Below are positions 53,564 to 61,782 of a stretch of DNA of 64,000 bases, one piece after another. How positions within the stretch are numbered: the stretch's first letter is position 1; the number at the start of each line of letters is the position of its first letter. The translations under genes were made by a program, and so were the position numbers. This DNA is from G963665185 sp049723905 (lineage in GTDB: Bacteria > Desulfobacterota > Desulfovibrionia > Desulfovibrionales > Desulfovibrionaceae): assembly GCF_049723905.1 (NCBI RefSeq), contig NZ_JBJKFD010000001.1:4154001-4218000 (forward strand). Reading direction: 5' to 3'. The notes under the pieces were generated by a model. That model searched no databases and was not told the origin of the DNA. It saw nothing but the letters and a program-made list of their open reading frames with translations.

Positions 53564-53941
53564 TTTGTCCCGCCTCCTGATTGCCGTATAGGTTGTGTTT
53601 ACTGAGAGCCATGGTTCTGTCGGGCCGGGAACGTCGTTCCCGGGTATTGTGAACGGATGGAAAAATTATTCCTTGGATCAATAGAACGGAAAGCCGGGGA
53701 CGCGTCAATGGCCTGGAGAAAAAATGGTCGTCCCTGGCAGAATTCTTTTTTGGGATGAATACTCTCATCATGTGTATTTGGCGTGATGATTCCGGGTATT
53801 GTGCTGGCTGGAAATAACGCGGGGCCGGGGATGTATCATTGAGGAAATATGGGGCCTGCCATTATAATTCCGGGCTGCTGGTTGGCAGATGGGAGCGGAC
53901 GGTATATTGAACGGGGAACTACAACGCAAAGGGAGCGGGGT
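53564..53941. other. Gap between gadB and an exported-protein gene
   Basis: A 378-base divergent intergenic region. No ORF is supported. Promoters of gadB and of the exported protein should lie here; I could not identify clear hexamers or an acid-regulator site. Confidence 0.35.
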
Positions 53942-54412
53942 ATGAAGAAAATTTTGATGTTCACGGCGGTGTTGATGGTGTTGTGCGTCGGGCTGGCTCA
54001 GGCCGGAGACAAGAAGGAGTACAAGGGATGGGAACGCGGCAGTACGTTCGATGCCTTGTACAATCCCGGGGAATACAAGACATACAAGGGCAATGTTGAA
54101 CAGTTTTTCAAGATTACTCCCGTACCCGGCATGGCCGAGGGGCTGGGCATGCGCCTGAAACTTGACGACGGCAGCCAGGTGGACGTCATTGTCGCGCCGT
54201 TTGCCTATGTTGATTTTCTGCCCCGGATTTTCCAACCGGGCGAGCGCACCAAGGTGAAGGGCTGCTGGGTGGAAGTTGACGGCCGTCGTTGGTTTGCCGC
54301 CTCCAAGGTGCGGCTGCGGGAAATGTTCGAGGTCAAACTGCGGGGAACCAGTTCCGGCATTCCGTATTGGGACATGACCCCGGAAGAGTTGGGAAAAGCC
54401 GAGACATATTAA
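53942..54412 (+). CDS. Exported protein with OB-like core
   Basis: A 156-residue protein. GGGAG lies six bases before the ATG. The signal peptide is MKKILMFTAVLMVLCVGLAQ followed by AG, cleaved near LAQA-GD. The mature part contains TYKGNVEQFFKITPVPGMAE and SQVDVIVAPFAYVDFLP, a strand-rich segment that looks like a small OB-type fold as in periplasmic nucleic-acid/ligand-binding domains of unknown function. It has one cysteine (GCWVEVDGRRW). No clear family name is assigned. Confidence 0.6.
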   Translation: MKKILMFTAVLMVLCVGLAQAGDKKEYKGWERGSTFDALYNPGEYKTYKGNVEQFFKITPVPGMAEGLGMRLKLDDGSQVDVIVAPFAYVDFLPRIFQPGERTKVKGCWVEVDGRRWFAASKVRLREMFEVKLRGTSSGIPYWDMTPEELGKAETY

Positions 54413-54671
54413 AGGCCGATCTTTTGGGAATTTCCCCGAAAGTTGTGTTCCAAAGCGTGCGACGGCTGGTTGGCGATGAAGCGGCTGTTGCAGAAACTCT
54501 GCGTATCCGGCGTTTTTGGCGTAAAACAGGTACTTCCCCTTAATCTGCAATTTGTATTGCTTCAACGTGTGAGCGACCTGGCGAAGCGGACATTGCCGTG
54601 GGGCCGGATGCTGTCTGTTTCCTGGCAGGAAAGGCTTGCCATGCAGTGTTGATTTGCGCAGAGTCTCTTTT

Positions 54672-56843
54672 ATGAAATTTCGTTGGAAACTCCTTTTTCT
54701 CCTTTTGGTTCTTTCCCTTGGGCCGATGTTCGTCCTCCATCAAGGAGGGGTAAAAAGCCTCAAGGGGCTGACAACCAAAATAATCGGCGAGATCCGAAAT
54801 TCGCTGACCAGCAACGCCGAGGCGCGGCTGGCGCTTTACGTTACAGACACTGCCGCTCTTCTGGGGACGCGGGGGGACGTGCTGGAGGTGGGCATGTATT
54901 TTCTCACCCATGCCGCAACCGGCATGATCGAGGCCGGTGAGATTCCCGGATTGACCGGACCGCCGCCTACAGTGGGGGATTTCCGGGAAGACAGGGTGAA
55001 TATTCCCTTGCAGAAACACCCGGACTACTACCGTACTCGTCCCAGCGGCAGAAGGGTGGATTTGGATATTTCGTTCGCTGCGCCTTCCATACGCTTTGCC
55101 CAAGGAATGTCGAAGCAGCAGCGGGAGCGTGTGGCGCTTGAGGCGTCGCGGATTCAGCCGTTGTTTTTCCAGGTGCAGGATGCGACCAAGTCGGGAGTGT
55201 TGTGGACACAGATAACCCTGCCCAACGGAACCCTGTTTACCTATCCGGGCACGGGCGCCTTTCCGGACGATTACGACCCCCGCACCACGGAATGGTACAA
55301 ATCTTTGCTCGAAAACGACCGGGAATGGTCGATGCCCTTTTATGATCCGGCCACGCGGCGGCCGGTGCTGGCATTTTCCAAACGTATCCTTTCCAGTTCC
55401 GGCAAACTTTTGGGCGTGGCCACGTTTGTTTTGTCGCTGGATACGATGATTGCCAAAAACAGCGCCGACAATTCCGAGCTGGTGCCGGATGCCAACTTTT
55501 ATCTTGTTTATGCGGACCGGGAACGACTGCGTGTTACAGGGCAGTGGGCATTGCGTATTTTGTCCGGGCGGGAGTTCAGCGACAGCCGGGCCAAAAACTG
55601 GCGTAGCCCACTGGCTCCCGAGTGGCTGGAAAGCAGCGACAGAAGAACCTTTTATTCGTTGGTCGAAAGTGTGCTGAGCAACGAAAGCAAGACCTTTCGC
55701 ATGCCCTATCGGAACAAAGACAGCCTGTGGGTGGTGGGGCATTTGCGGGATAATGGGACTGTCGCCCTCATCGGCATTGTGCCGTTCGAGCACATTTTGA
55801 AGCCGGCCATGGCTGCCGAAGAGTGGATACACCAAACCGTGGACAGCCAGTTCAGCTTGATGCGCTATACCTTTATGGTGGTTATTCTTCTGGTGCTGGG
55901 CGCGGCGTTTCTTTTTTCGCGTAGCGTTACCCGGCCCTTGGAAGCGCTCGGCTGCGGTGCCCGCAAGCTGGCCAAGGGAGATTTTTCAGTACGCCTGAAA
56001 GCGAGTTCCAGGGATGAATTCGGGGAGATGGGGCGCATGTTCAATGCGGTCGTTCCCCAGCTTGAGGAGAACGTCCGGGTCCGCCAGACCATGCAGCTTG
56101 CCCGGGAGGTGCAGCAGAATTTGCTGCCTGATGCACCGCCGTCAATCCCAGGGGTGGATATTGCCGCATCCAGCATCTATTCCGATGCCACGGGCGGAGA
56201 TTATTTCGATTACCTGTGTTTTCACGACCGTTGCGGGCAACGGGTCAGCATTCTGGTGGGGGATGTTTCCGGCCATGGTGTGCCTGCGGCCCTGCTTATG
56301 ACCACTGCGCGCGCCCTCATCCGGCAGCGTGCGGCTCTTCCCGGCGAGATCGACGCCATTGTCACCGACGTGAACCACGAGCTGACCAAGGACGTCTACA
56401 AGACCGGTCGTTTTATGACCCTGTTCTACCTCGATGTGGATGTGGCCGCTTCCACTGCCAATTGGGTAAGGGCGGGACACGACCCCATACCCGTATATAA
56501 TCCGGCTACGGATTCCTTTCGGGAGCTGAATGGCTCCGGGCTTCCACTGGGGGTTTTGGAAGACTTTGTCTACGAGCGGTATACAACAACTTTGCAGCCG
56601 GGCGAAATAGTGGCTATCGGAACGGACGGCATCTGGGAATCCCGCAACAATCGGGATGAGATGTTTGGAAAGGCCCGTTTTCGGGAAGTTATCCGCACAT
56701 ACCACGACGCGCCTGCCAAGGTTATTGTAGCCAAGGTTATAGAAAAGGTGCGGGAGTTTACCGGCAGGCATGGGTTTGAGGATGACGTTACCCTGGCCGT
56801 ACTCAAGATTGATCTGCCTTTTGACTTGGGGGAACAGGGATGA
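54672..56843 (+). CDS. SpoIIE-type protein phosphatase with Cache-like sensor and HAMP
   Basis: A 723-residue membrane phosphatase (RsbU-like). TM1 is near residues 5-22; the extracytoplasmic part (about 30-395) resembles a double-Cache sensor; TM2 near 398-418 precedes HAMP (SVTRPLEALGCGARKLAKGD). A coiled linker (LAREVQQNLLPDAPPSIPGV) leads to the PP2C-like domain with metal Asp residues in GGDYFDY, VGDVSGHGVP, TDGIWE and DDVTLAV. It should dephosphorylate an anti-sigma antagonist in a partner-switch, but no STAS or RsbW gene is in the window. The start at 54672 (MKFRWKLLF) fits the signal anchor; an upstream start at 54636 has no support. Confidence 0.88.
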   Translation: MKFRWKLLFLLLVLSLGPMFVLHQGGVKSLKGLTTKIIGEIRNSLTSNAEARLALYVTDTAALLGTRGDVLEVGMYFLTHAATGMIEAGEIPGLTGPPPTVGDFREDRVNIPLQKHPDYYRTRPSGRRVDLDISFAAPSIRFAQGMSKQQRERVALEASRIQPLFFQVQDATKSGVLWTQITLPNGTLFTYPGTGAFPDDYDPRTTEWYKSLLENDREWSMPFYDPATRRPVLAFSKRILSSSGKLLGVATFVLSLDTMIAKNSADNSELVPDANFYLVYADRERLRVTGQWALRILSGREFSDSRAKNWRSPLAPEWLESSDRRTFYSLVESVLSNESKTFRMPYRNKDSLWVVGHLRDNGTVALIGIVPFEHILKPAMAAEEWIHQTVDSQFSLMRYTFMVVILLVLGAAFLFSRSVTRPLEALGCGARKLAKGDFSVRLKASSRDEFGEMGRMFNAVVPQLEENVRVRQTMQLAREVQQNLLPDAPPSIPGVDIAASSIYSDATGGDYFDYLCFHDRCGQRVSILVGDVSGHGVPAALLMTTARALIRQRAALPGEIDAIVTDVNHELTKDVYKTGRFMTLFYLDVDVAASTANWVRAGHDPIPVYNPATDSFRELNGSGLPLGVLEDFVYERYTTTLQPGEIVAIGTDGIWESRNNRDEMFGKARFREVIRTYHDAPAKVIVAKVIEKVREFTGRHGFEDDVTLAVLKIDLPFDLGEQG

Positions 56844-56903
56844 CGGACGCACTAGGTATGACTATTTTTTGCTCCAAAGAGTCTGGCAAGGCATTGCTCA
56901 GCC

Positions 56904-57212
56904 ATGATCTGTAATAAATGCGGCTCGGAAAACCCGGACGACGAGCGCTTTTGCGTGCGTTGCGGGCACAAACTCCAATCCTCCCGGCGTGAAGACGAAA
57001 GCACCCGGTCCGATTCTCATTGGGACCGAATGCCCGACCTGCATCTGGAACCCAGGTTTCCCAAGGAAACCCTGAGCAAGTTCATAGAGGCCTGGGTGTA
57101 CATTTTGCTGCTGGGCGGGGCTACCGGCGTTGCCGTATGGAAAGGGGTGTACTGGCCCCTGTACGCCATTATTCCTTTGGTGGCGTTAATTGCATGGTTA
57201 CGCAAGGTTTGA
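56904..57212 (+). CDS. Zinc-ribbon membrane protein
   Basis: A 102-residue protein beginning with a zinc ribbon, C3-x2-C6 ... C17-x2-C20 (MICNKCGS, FCVRCGHKL), followed by an acidic linker and two hydrophobic helices (WVYILLLGGATGVAVWKGVY, PLYAIIPLVALIAW) at the C-terminus. It lies 60 bases after the phosphatase gene and is probably cotranscribed. Such proteins are often unannotated membrane-anchored zinc-ribbon adaptors. Confidence 0.72.
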   Translation: MICNKCGSENPDDERFCVRCGHKLQSSRREDESTRSDSHWDRMPDLHLEPRFPKETLSKFIEAWVYILLLGGATGVAVWKGVYWPLYAIIPLVALIAWLRKV

Positions 57213-57218
57213 GGGTAT

Positions 57219-57343
57219 AGGCGGCTGAAAAAGGCGCGATAACGGCGTTGCAGCGGAAAATTCAAGTCGCTTGTGTACGTAAAGAGTACACGTCGCGATT
57301 GAATTCTCCTTGCGCCTTGTTCTCACACCTTTTTGAGCCGCCT
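57219..57343. repeat. Long palindromic repeat, copy R9
   Basis: Outer arms AGGCGGCTgAAAAAGG and CCTTTTTgAGCCGCCT pair. The inner hairpin differs from other copies: ATTCAA/TTGAAT, GTCGC/GCGAT, TGTGTAC/GTACACG around GTAAAGA. It starts seven bases after the zinc-ribbon gene stop. Confidence 0.85.
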
Positions 57344-57571
57344 GCGGGGAGTGGCTGTTAAACCAATAGGGCTGTTCTGTCAGGGGAGGCTGTTGCTGAA
57401 AAAAGCGCGATAGCAGCGTTACAGCGGAAAATTCAAGTCGCTTGTGTACGTAAAGAGTACACGTCGCGATTGAATTCTCCTCGCGAGAACCGAGTTTTTT
57501 GGTTCTCACACCTTTTTGAGCCGCCTGTGGGGAGTGGCTGTTAAGGCAATGCGGTTGTTCTGTCAGGGGAG
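57225..57571. repeat. Tandem duplication around R9 and R10
   Basis: Bases about 57225-57388 and 57396-57571 are near-identical direct repeats, including the flank GGGGAGTGGCTGTTAA and TGTCAGGGGAG. Only the second unit carries an inserted GAGAACC...GGTTCTC inverted repeat in its right shell. Confidence 0.85.
57387..57526. repeat. Long palindromic repeat, copy R10
   Basis: Second unit of the tandem duplication, same inner hairpin as R9 with TGTGTAC / GTACACG. The right shell is altered: CGCGAGAACCGAGTTTTTTG then GTTCTCACACC, which creates an extra 7-bp hairpin (GAGAACC / GGTTCTC). Confidence 0.8.
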
Positions 57572-57616
57572 TCAGTCGTTGAGTATGGCTTACTCGTAGC
57601 CTTGTTTCGGAACGTT

Positions 57617-58177
57617 TTACATCCCGAGTATTTCCTGAGCATAAGGGCGGAAACTGCTGATGCGATGGCCGCCCTTGATATCCACTACCTTGGAATGTCC
57701 CTTCCAATACTCCAACGCAACCAAAGGGTCCAAGAGCTCGTCATCGTGGGCGATATAAACCACCCTTGGTATCTGTAGTCCCCTGGTATCAGGAGCGTCT
57801 GCGTAGCTTGCAAGCGTTGGTTTCGTAAAAATATACTCTTCATCCGTTGTAAAATTTTTATTTTTTCCCAAAAATTGGGCGAGCTGATCGCAAGGATGAA
57901 CAACAGGGTTGAACAAAGCACATCCGCATGCCTTTGGATATCCAATTGTAAACAGTAATTGATCCGCATAAAAGCCACCCAATGATGTGCCGATAAGAAA
58001 GACTTCTTCAAGATCTTTTACTTGCAAGGCAAGCTGATCAAGATTCTCCTTGAATGTATTTTGCGATTTGTAATCCAATCTATGAATAGGTAGCTGAAGT
58101 GCTTCTTCCAATCTTTGTGCGCTTGTACTTTGGCAAGAAGAGTTGAATCCGTGAACATAAACGTAAGTACGAGACAT
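57617..58177 (-). CDS. YqiA/YcfP-like esterase (UPF0227)
   Basis: A 186-residue alpha/beta hydrolase. It has VYVHGFNSSCQSTSAQRLEE at the start, the nucleophile elbow GTSLGGFYA, and late Asp (YIAHDDELLD) and His (KGGHRISSF). It is an esterase of unknown natural substrate. The ATG at 58177 has GGAG seven bases upstream; a longer frame to 58249 is hydrophobic but lacks support. It is more AT-rich than its neighbours. Confidence 0.82.
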   Translation of the reverse strand: MSRTYVYVHGFNSSCQSTSAQRLEEALQLPIHRLDYKSQNTFKENLDQLALQVKDLEEVFLIGTSLGGFYADQLLFTIGYPKACGCALFNPVVHPCDQLAQFLGKNKNFTTDEEYIFTKPTLASYADAPDTRGLQIPRVVYIAHDDELLDPLVALEYWKGHSKVVDIKGGHRISSFRPYAQEILGM

Positions 58178-58300
58178 GATGGCTCCAATGCGTAATGTAA
58201 TGTGAATAAAGATAAATATGTAAAATGATTGTATCTGTAAATACGGCAAATATCAGCACAGATATTTTACACTGAGCATGGTTTTTTCTCCTCGCAGTAG

Positions 58301-58345
58301 AAAAAAAAAACTCCCCCGGACCAATCGTCCGGGGGAGTTTTTTTT
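58301..58345. terminator. Bidirectional terminator before the helicase gene end
   Basis: ACTCCCCCGGAC and GTCCGGGGGAGT form a perfect 12-bp stem, flanked by ten A on one side and eight T on the other. It serves mainly the helicase gene, which ends at 58366 on the minus strand. Confidence 0.95.
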
Positions 58346-58365
58346 CATGGAGAGGCCGGGGCCGT

Positions 58366-61300
58366 TTAAATCTCGAACAGCATTTCCAGGTCTTCCCTGG
58401 TGAGGGACTTCCAGGAATCCTGTCCGGGGATGATGGACTCGGCAATGCCGCGCTTTTGGTCCTGCAGCTTGAGGATTTTTTCTTCCACCGTGTTCTGGCA
58501 GATCATCTTGTAGGAGAAGACCTGTCTGGTCTGGCCGATGCGGTGCGTACGGTCGGTGGCCTGGTTTTCCACGGCCGGGTTCCACCACGGATCGTAGTGG
58601 ATGACGTAGTCCGCACTGGTCAGGTTCAGGCCGGTACCGCCCGCCTTCAGCGAAATGAGGAAGATGGGGATGTCCGGGTTGGCGTTGAACTGTTCCACCT
58701 GCTCGAAGCGGTCCTTGCTGGTGCCGTCCAGGTAGCAGAACGGAATCTTGTCTATCTGCAGCCAGCTGCGGATGATGTGCAGCATCTGCACGAACTGGGA
58801 GAAGACCAGAACCTTGTGGCCTTCGGCAATGACCTCGGTAACCAGGTCCTTGAAAGCGTCGAACTTGCCCGAAGGCAGGTTGGTGGTCAGGCCGGGCATG
58901 TCCAGTTTCAGCAGGCGCGGGTGGCAGCAGATCTGGCGCAGTTTGAGCAGTGCGTCCAGAATGGACATCTGGGACTTGGCAAGGCCCTTTTCGTCCACTT
59001 TTGCCAGCACCTGGTCGCGCAGTTTTTTGGCAATGGCCGAGTACAGTTCCATCTGCTCTTCCGCAAGGTCGCAGTAGTGGGTGGTTTCCACCTTGGGTGG
59101 AAGGTCCTTGGCAACTTCGGCCTTGGTACGGCGCAGGATGAACGGTTTGACCCGATTGCGCAGGTAGTTGAGGGTGTCCTCGTCGCCATCCTTGATGGGC
59201 TTGATGATGCCGCGCTGGAAAGCGTGCTGCGAACCGAGGAAGCCGGGCATGAGAAACTCGAACAGGCTCCACAGCTCGAACAGGTTGTTTTCTATGGGCG
59301 TACCCGACAGGCAGATGCGCAGCTTGGAATTGAGTTTGCGCACAGAACGTGCCGTTATGGTGTTCGGGTTCTTGATGTTCTGGGCTTCGTCCAGAATAAC
59401 CGCCCCGAATTCGTACTTGAGCAGTTCGTCCAGGTCGCGGCGCAGCAGGGCGTAGGTGGTCAGGACAAGGTCGGAATCCGTTATCTTCTTGAACATGCCC
59501 TCGCGCTTGGTTCCGTAAATCACCAGCTGGCGCATGTCGGGCACAAATTTCTGTGCTTCTCGTTCCCAGTTGGGCAGGACCGAGGTGGGCACAACGATGA
59601 GGCTGGGCGCGCCACTGGTCTTGTACTTGAGAAACTGTAGAAACGAGAGGGTCTGGATGGTTTTACCAAGGCCCATTTCATCGGCCAGGATGCCGCCGAA
59701 TCCATACTGGCGCAGAAAGTTCATAAAGCTCATGCCCTGTTCCTGGTAGGGACGCAGGGTGGCCTGAAGCTGTTCCACGGGATGGATGGGGTCTATCTGG
59801 CGGAAATTGTGGATCTTGTCGCGCAGCGAGTTCCAGAACGAGTCGGTGTGCAGCTCGTCGATGTCCTCGACCAGCTTGTCCAGCACCGGAGCCTCGAACT
59901 GCTTGAAGGTCTTCTGCGGCGGCTTTTCCGGGTCGTAGCCCAGGGCGCGGAGCTTTTCGGACAGTTTTTCCAGCCACGATTCGGGCAGGCTTGTGTAGGA
60001 GCCGTCCTTGAGCTGGACGTAACGTTTGCCCTGTGTCCAGGCCTTCCAGATCTTTTCGATGGGAACCTTCTGTCCCTCGTACTCCACGGTAAGTTCAAAG
60101 TTGAACCACTTTTCGTCTTCTTTGGACTCGATTTCCGCCGTAACCACGGGCTGGGAAAGCCGGACCTTGTAGCGGGTGAGGTTCTTTTCACCGTAGACCC
60201 GGTAGATTTTGACCAGCTCCGGGTAGAAGTCGAGCAGGAAGGTGATGGCTTCCTCGGGCTCCAGGAACCAGTTGGCATTGTTGCGCGGCTGGAAGTTCAT
60301 GTCCTGAAGCTTGTTCATCAGGTCGGCTTCGGCCTGCTGGTCCCGCCGTATCAGGTACGACTTGTTGTCGTACTGGTAGCTTCCGGTCTGGAAGTCCGGG
60401 TTGGGGCCGTTGAGCAGCACCTCGGTGTGTTCCGTGGTGTAGACGTTTTGGATCTGCAGGGTCAGCAGGCTTCCTTCTTCGTCCAGATACAGCTTGGGGC
60501 TGTACGTGGCCGGGGCGAAGATGGGGGCCATGCGTTCCAGAAATTCTTCCTGCCCGTACAGATCGCTGGACGGCAGTTGGGTCCAGACGCGGTCCAGAAA
60601 TTCGGAGATATCGTCGTGCGGGACCAGGGGGTCCTTTTCCACCAGCTCTTTGATGAGCGAGGCGTCCAGGCCCGTCTGTACCGGGTAGAATGTCCCTTTC
60701 CACAATACCCACAAGGGCATCTGGCCGTAGAAAAAGACTTCCTGGCCAAGGATGGAGAAGGGAGGCTTGCCTTCGGCGCCGAGCATGAGGTCGAAGGAGA
60801 GGCCGTCTTCCGAGAGCGTGGGCGTGAGCTGCAGACGCATGGTTTTGCGTTCGATGCGCACGGGCTGCTCGGTATCCTCAAAGAAAAGGTAGTATTCGTT
60901 CTGGATGGTCCACAGGAACCAGGTAAGCAGGCCCGGTGGCAGTTCCACACGGTGGCCCATGTAGTCCTGATACTCGCCCACCTGTTGGGCGACCTCGGGC
61001 AGATTCGGGCAGCCTTCGCTCCATTCGGGATTCTCCACCAGCTGCTGCAGCGTAATTTCGTTCTGCACCTGGGAAAGGCCCGACTTGTTCTGCCGCGCAC
61101 GGAAAAAGGCCACCTGCAATCTGCCCGGTTCCGGGTGAAAGCGGTAGATGATGTAGTGGCGTCCGGCTTCTGGTTCCTGGTCTGATGAAAAGAAGGAACG
61201 GAAGGATTGCCTCCATTCCCCACGCACCTGCGGCGGCTCCTGGTCGTCTCCGTCTTTGAGGGAGGCTAGAAGCTTAAGCCCCGCGGCCCCGATATGACGG

Positions 61301-61566
61301 CAGGTGCCGGAAAAGGAATCCTGACAGTTGCAGAAGCAGTTGACGCTGCCGTCACCCAGGTTGACACTCAGTTCCGAAGTGTAGTTTTGGAAGTCCTCGC
61401 CATGTATCTGGGCATCTATGTCCCAGAAGTTTTCCCGACGGTTCAGGCTGATCTTGGTGACGCCGCCATTGTCGAGAATGGACTTGGATCCTTCCAATAT
61501 ATAATCCGGAATGGAATCGTTGAGAAAGCCGGAAAGGATTTCGGCAACCCTTGATTCATCGGACAT
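58366..61566 (-). CDS. SNF2-family helicase with SWIM zinc finger
   Basis: A 1,066-residue ATPase. The SWIM finger near residues 74-92 (CFCNCQDSFSGTCRHIG) has the CxC...CxH ligands. The SNF2 motor covers about 610-1060: motif I ADEMGLGKTIQTLSFL, motif II ILDEAQNIKN (DEAQ instead of DEAH), motif III CLSGTPIENNLFELWS, and motif VI TDRTHRIGQTRQVFSYK. These proteins use ATP to translocate on double-stranded DNA; bacterial SWIM-SNF2 proteins have been tied to DNA metabolism or transcription. No nuclease or methylase partner is adjacent, so a defence role is not indicated. AGGAG precedes the ATG. Confidence 0.93.
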   Translation of the reverse strand: MSDESRVAEILSGFLNDSIPDYILEGSKSILDNGGVTKISLNRRENFWDIDAQIHGEDFQNYTSELSVNLGDGSVNCFCNCQDSFSGTCRHIGAAGLKLLASLKDGDDQEPPQVRGEWRQSFRSFFSSDQEPEAGRHYIIYRFHPEPGRLQVAFFRARQNKSGLSQVQNEITLQQLVENPEWSEGCPNLPEVAQQVGEYQDYMGHRVELPPGLLTWFLWTIQNEYYLFFEDTEQPVRIERKTMRLQLTPTLSEDGLSFDLMLGAEGKPPFSILGQEVFFYGQMPLWVLWKGTFYPVQTGLDASLIKELVEKDPLVPHDDISEFLDRVWTQLPSSDLYGQEEFLERMAPIFAPATYSPKLYLDEEGSLLTLQIQNVYTTEHTEVLLNGPNPDFQTGSYQYDNKSYLIRRDQQAEADLMNKLQDMNFQPRNNANWFLEPEEAITFLLDFYPELVKIYRVYGEKNLTRYKVRLSQPVVTAEIESKEDEKWFNFELTVEYEGQKVPIEKIWKAWTQGKRYVQLKDGSYTSLPESWLEKLSEKLRALGYDPEKPPQKTFKQFEAPVLDKLVEDIDELHTDSFWNSLRDKIHNFRQIDPIHPVEQLQATLRPYQEQGMSFMNFLRQYGFGGILADEMGLGKTIQTLSFLQFLKYKTSGAPSLIVVPTSVLPNWEREAQKFVPDMRQLVIYGTKREGMFKKITDSDLVLTTYALLRRDLDELLKYEFGAVILDEAQNIKNPNTITARSVRKLNSKLRICLSGTPIENNLFELWSLFEFLMPGFLGSQHAFQRGIIKPIKDGDEDTLNYLRNRVKPFILRRTKAEVAKDLPPKVETTHYCDLAEEQMELYSAIAKKLRDQVLAKVDEKGLAKSQMSILDALLKLRQICCHPRLLKLDMPGLTTNLPSGKFDAFKDLVTEVIAEGHKVLVFSQFVQMLHIIRSWLQIDKIPFCYLDGTSKDRFEQVEQFNANPDIPIFLISLKAGGTGLNLTSADYVIHYDPWWNPAVENQATDRTHRIGQTRQVFSYKMICQNTVEEKILKLQDQKRGIAESIIPGQDSWKSLTREDLEMLFEI

Positions 61567-61782
61567 GTAGCTCTCCTGAAAAAACTTGGGATCTTGTCTC
61601 TGCGCCCACGCGGGCTATTTTTTGACGTATCTTAAAAAAAAGACCCCAATAAGCAATGATCTTCATTGTTTAATGAAAAGTAAACATTGAATCAAGTATG
61701 ACTTGGCTTTTTACGCACTCTGTCCCATAATTTTTGCGGAAAGAGGTCATAATCGCTTTGTGTAACCTGAAGGCGTTGGTAG

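Noticed and set aside
58366..61566. SNF2-SWIM helicase considered as part of a phage-defence island
   Set aside because: Neighbours are an esterase, a peptide-binding lipoprotein and a RelA/SpoT gene; no methylase, nuclease or other defence partner is present.
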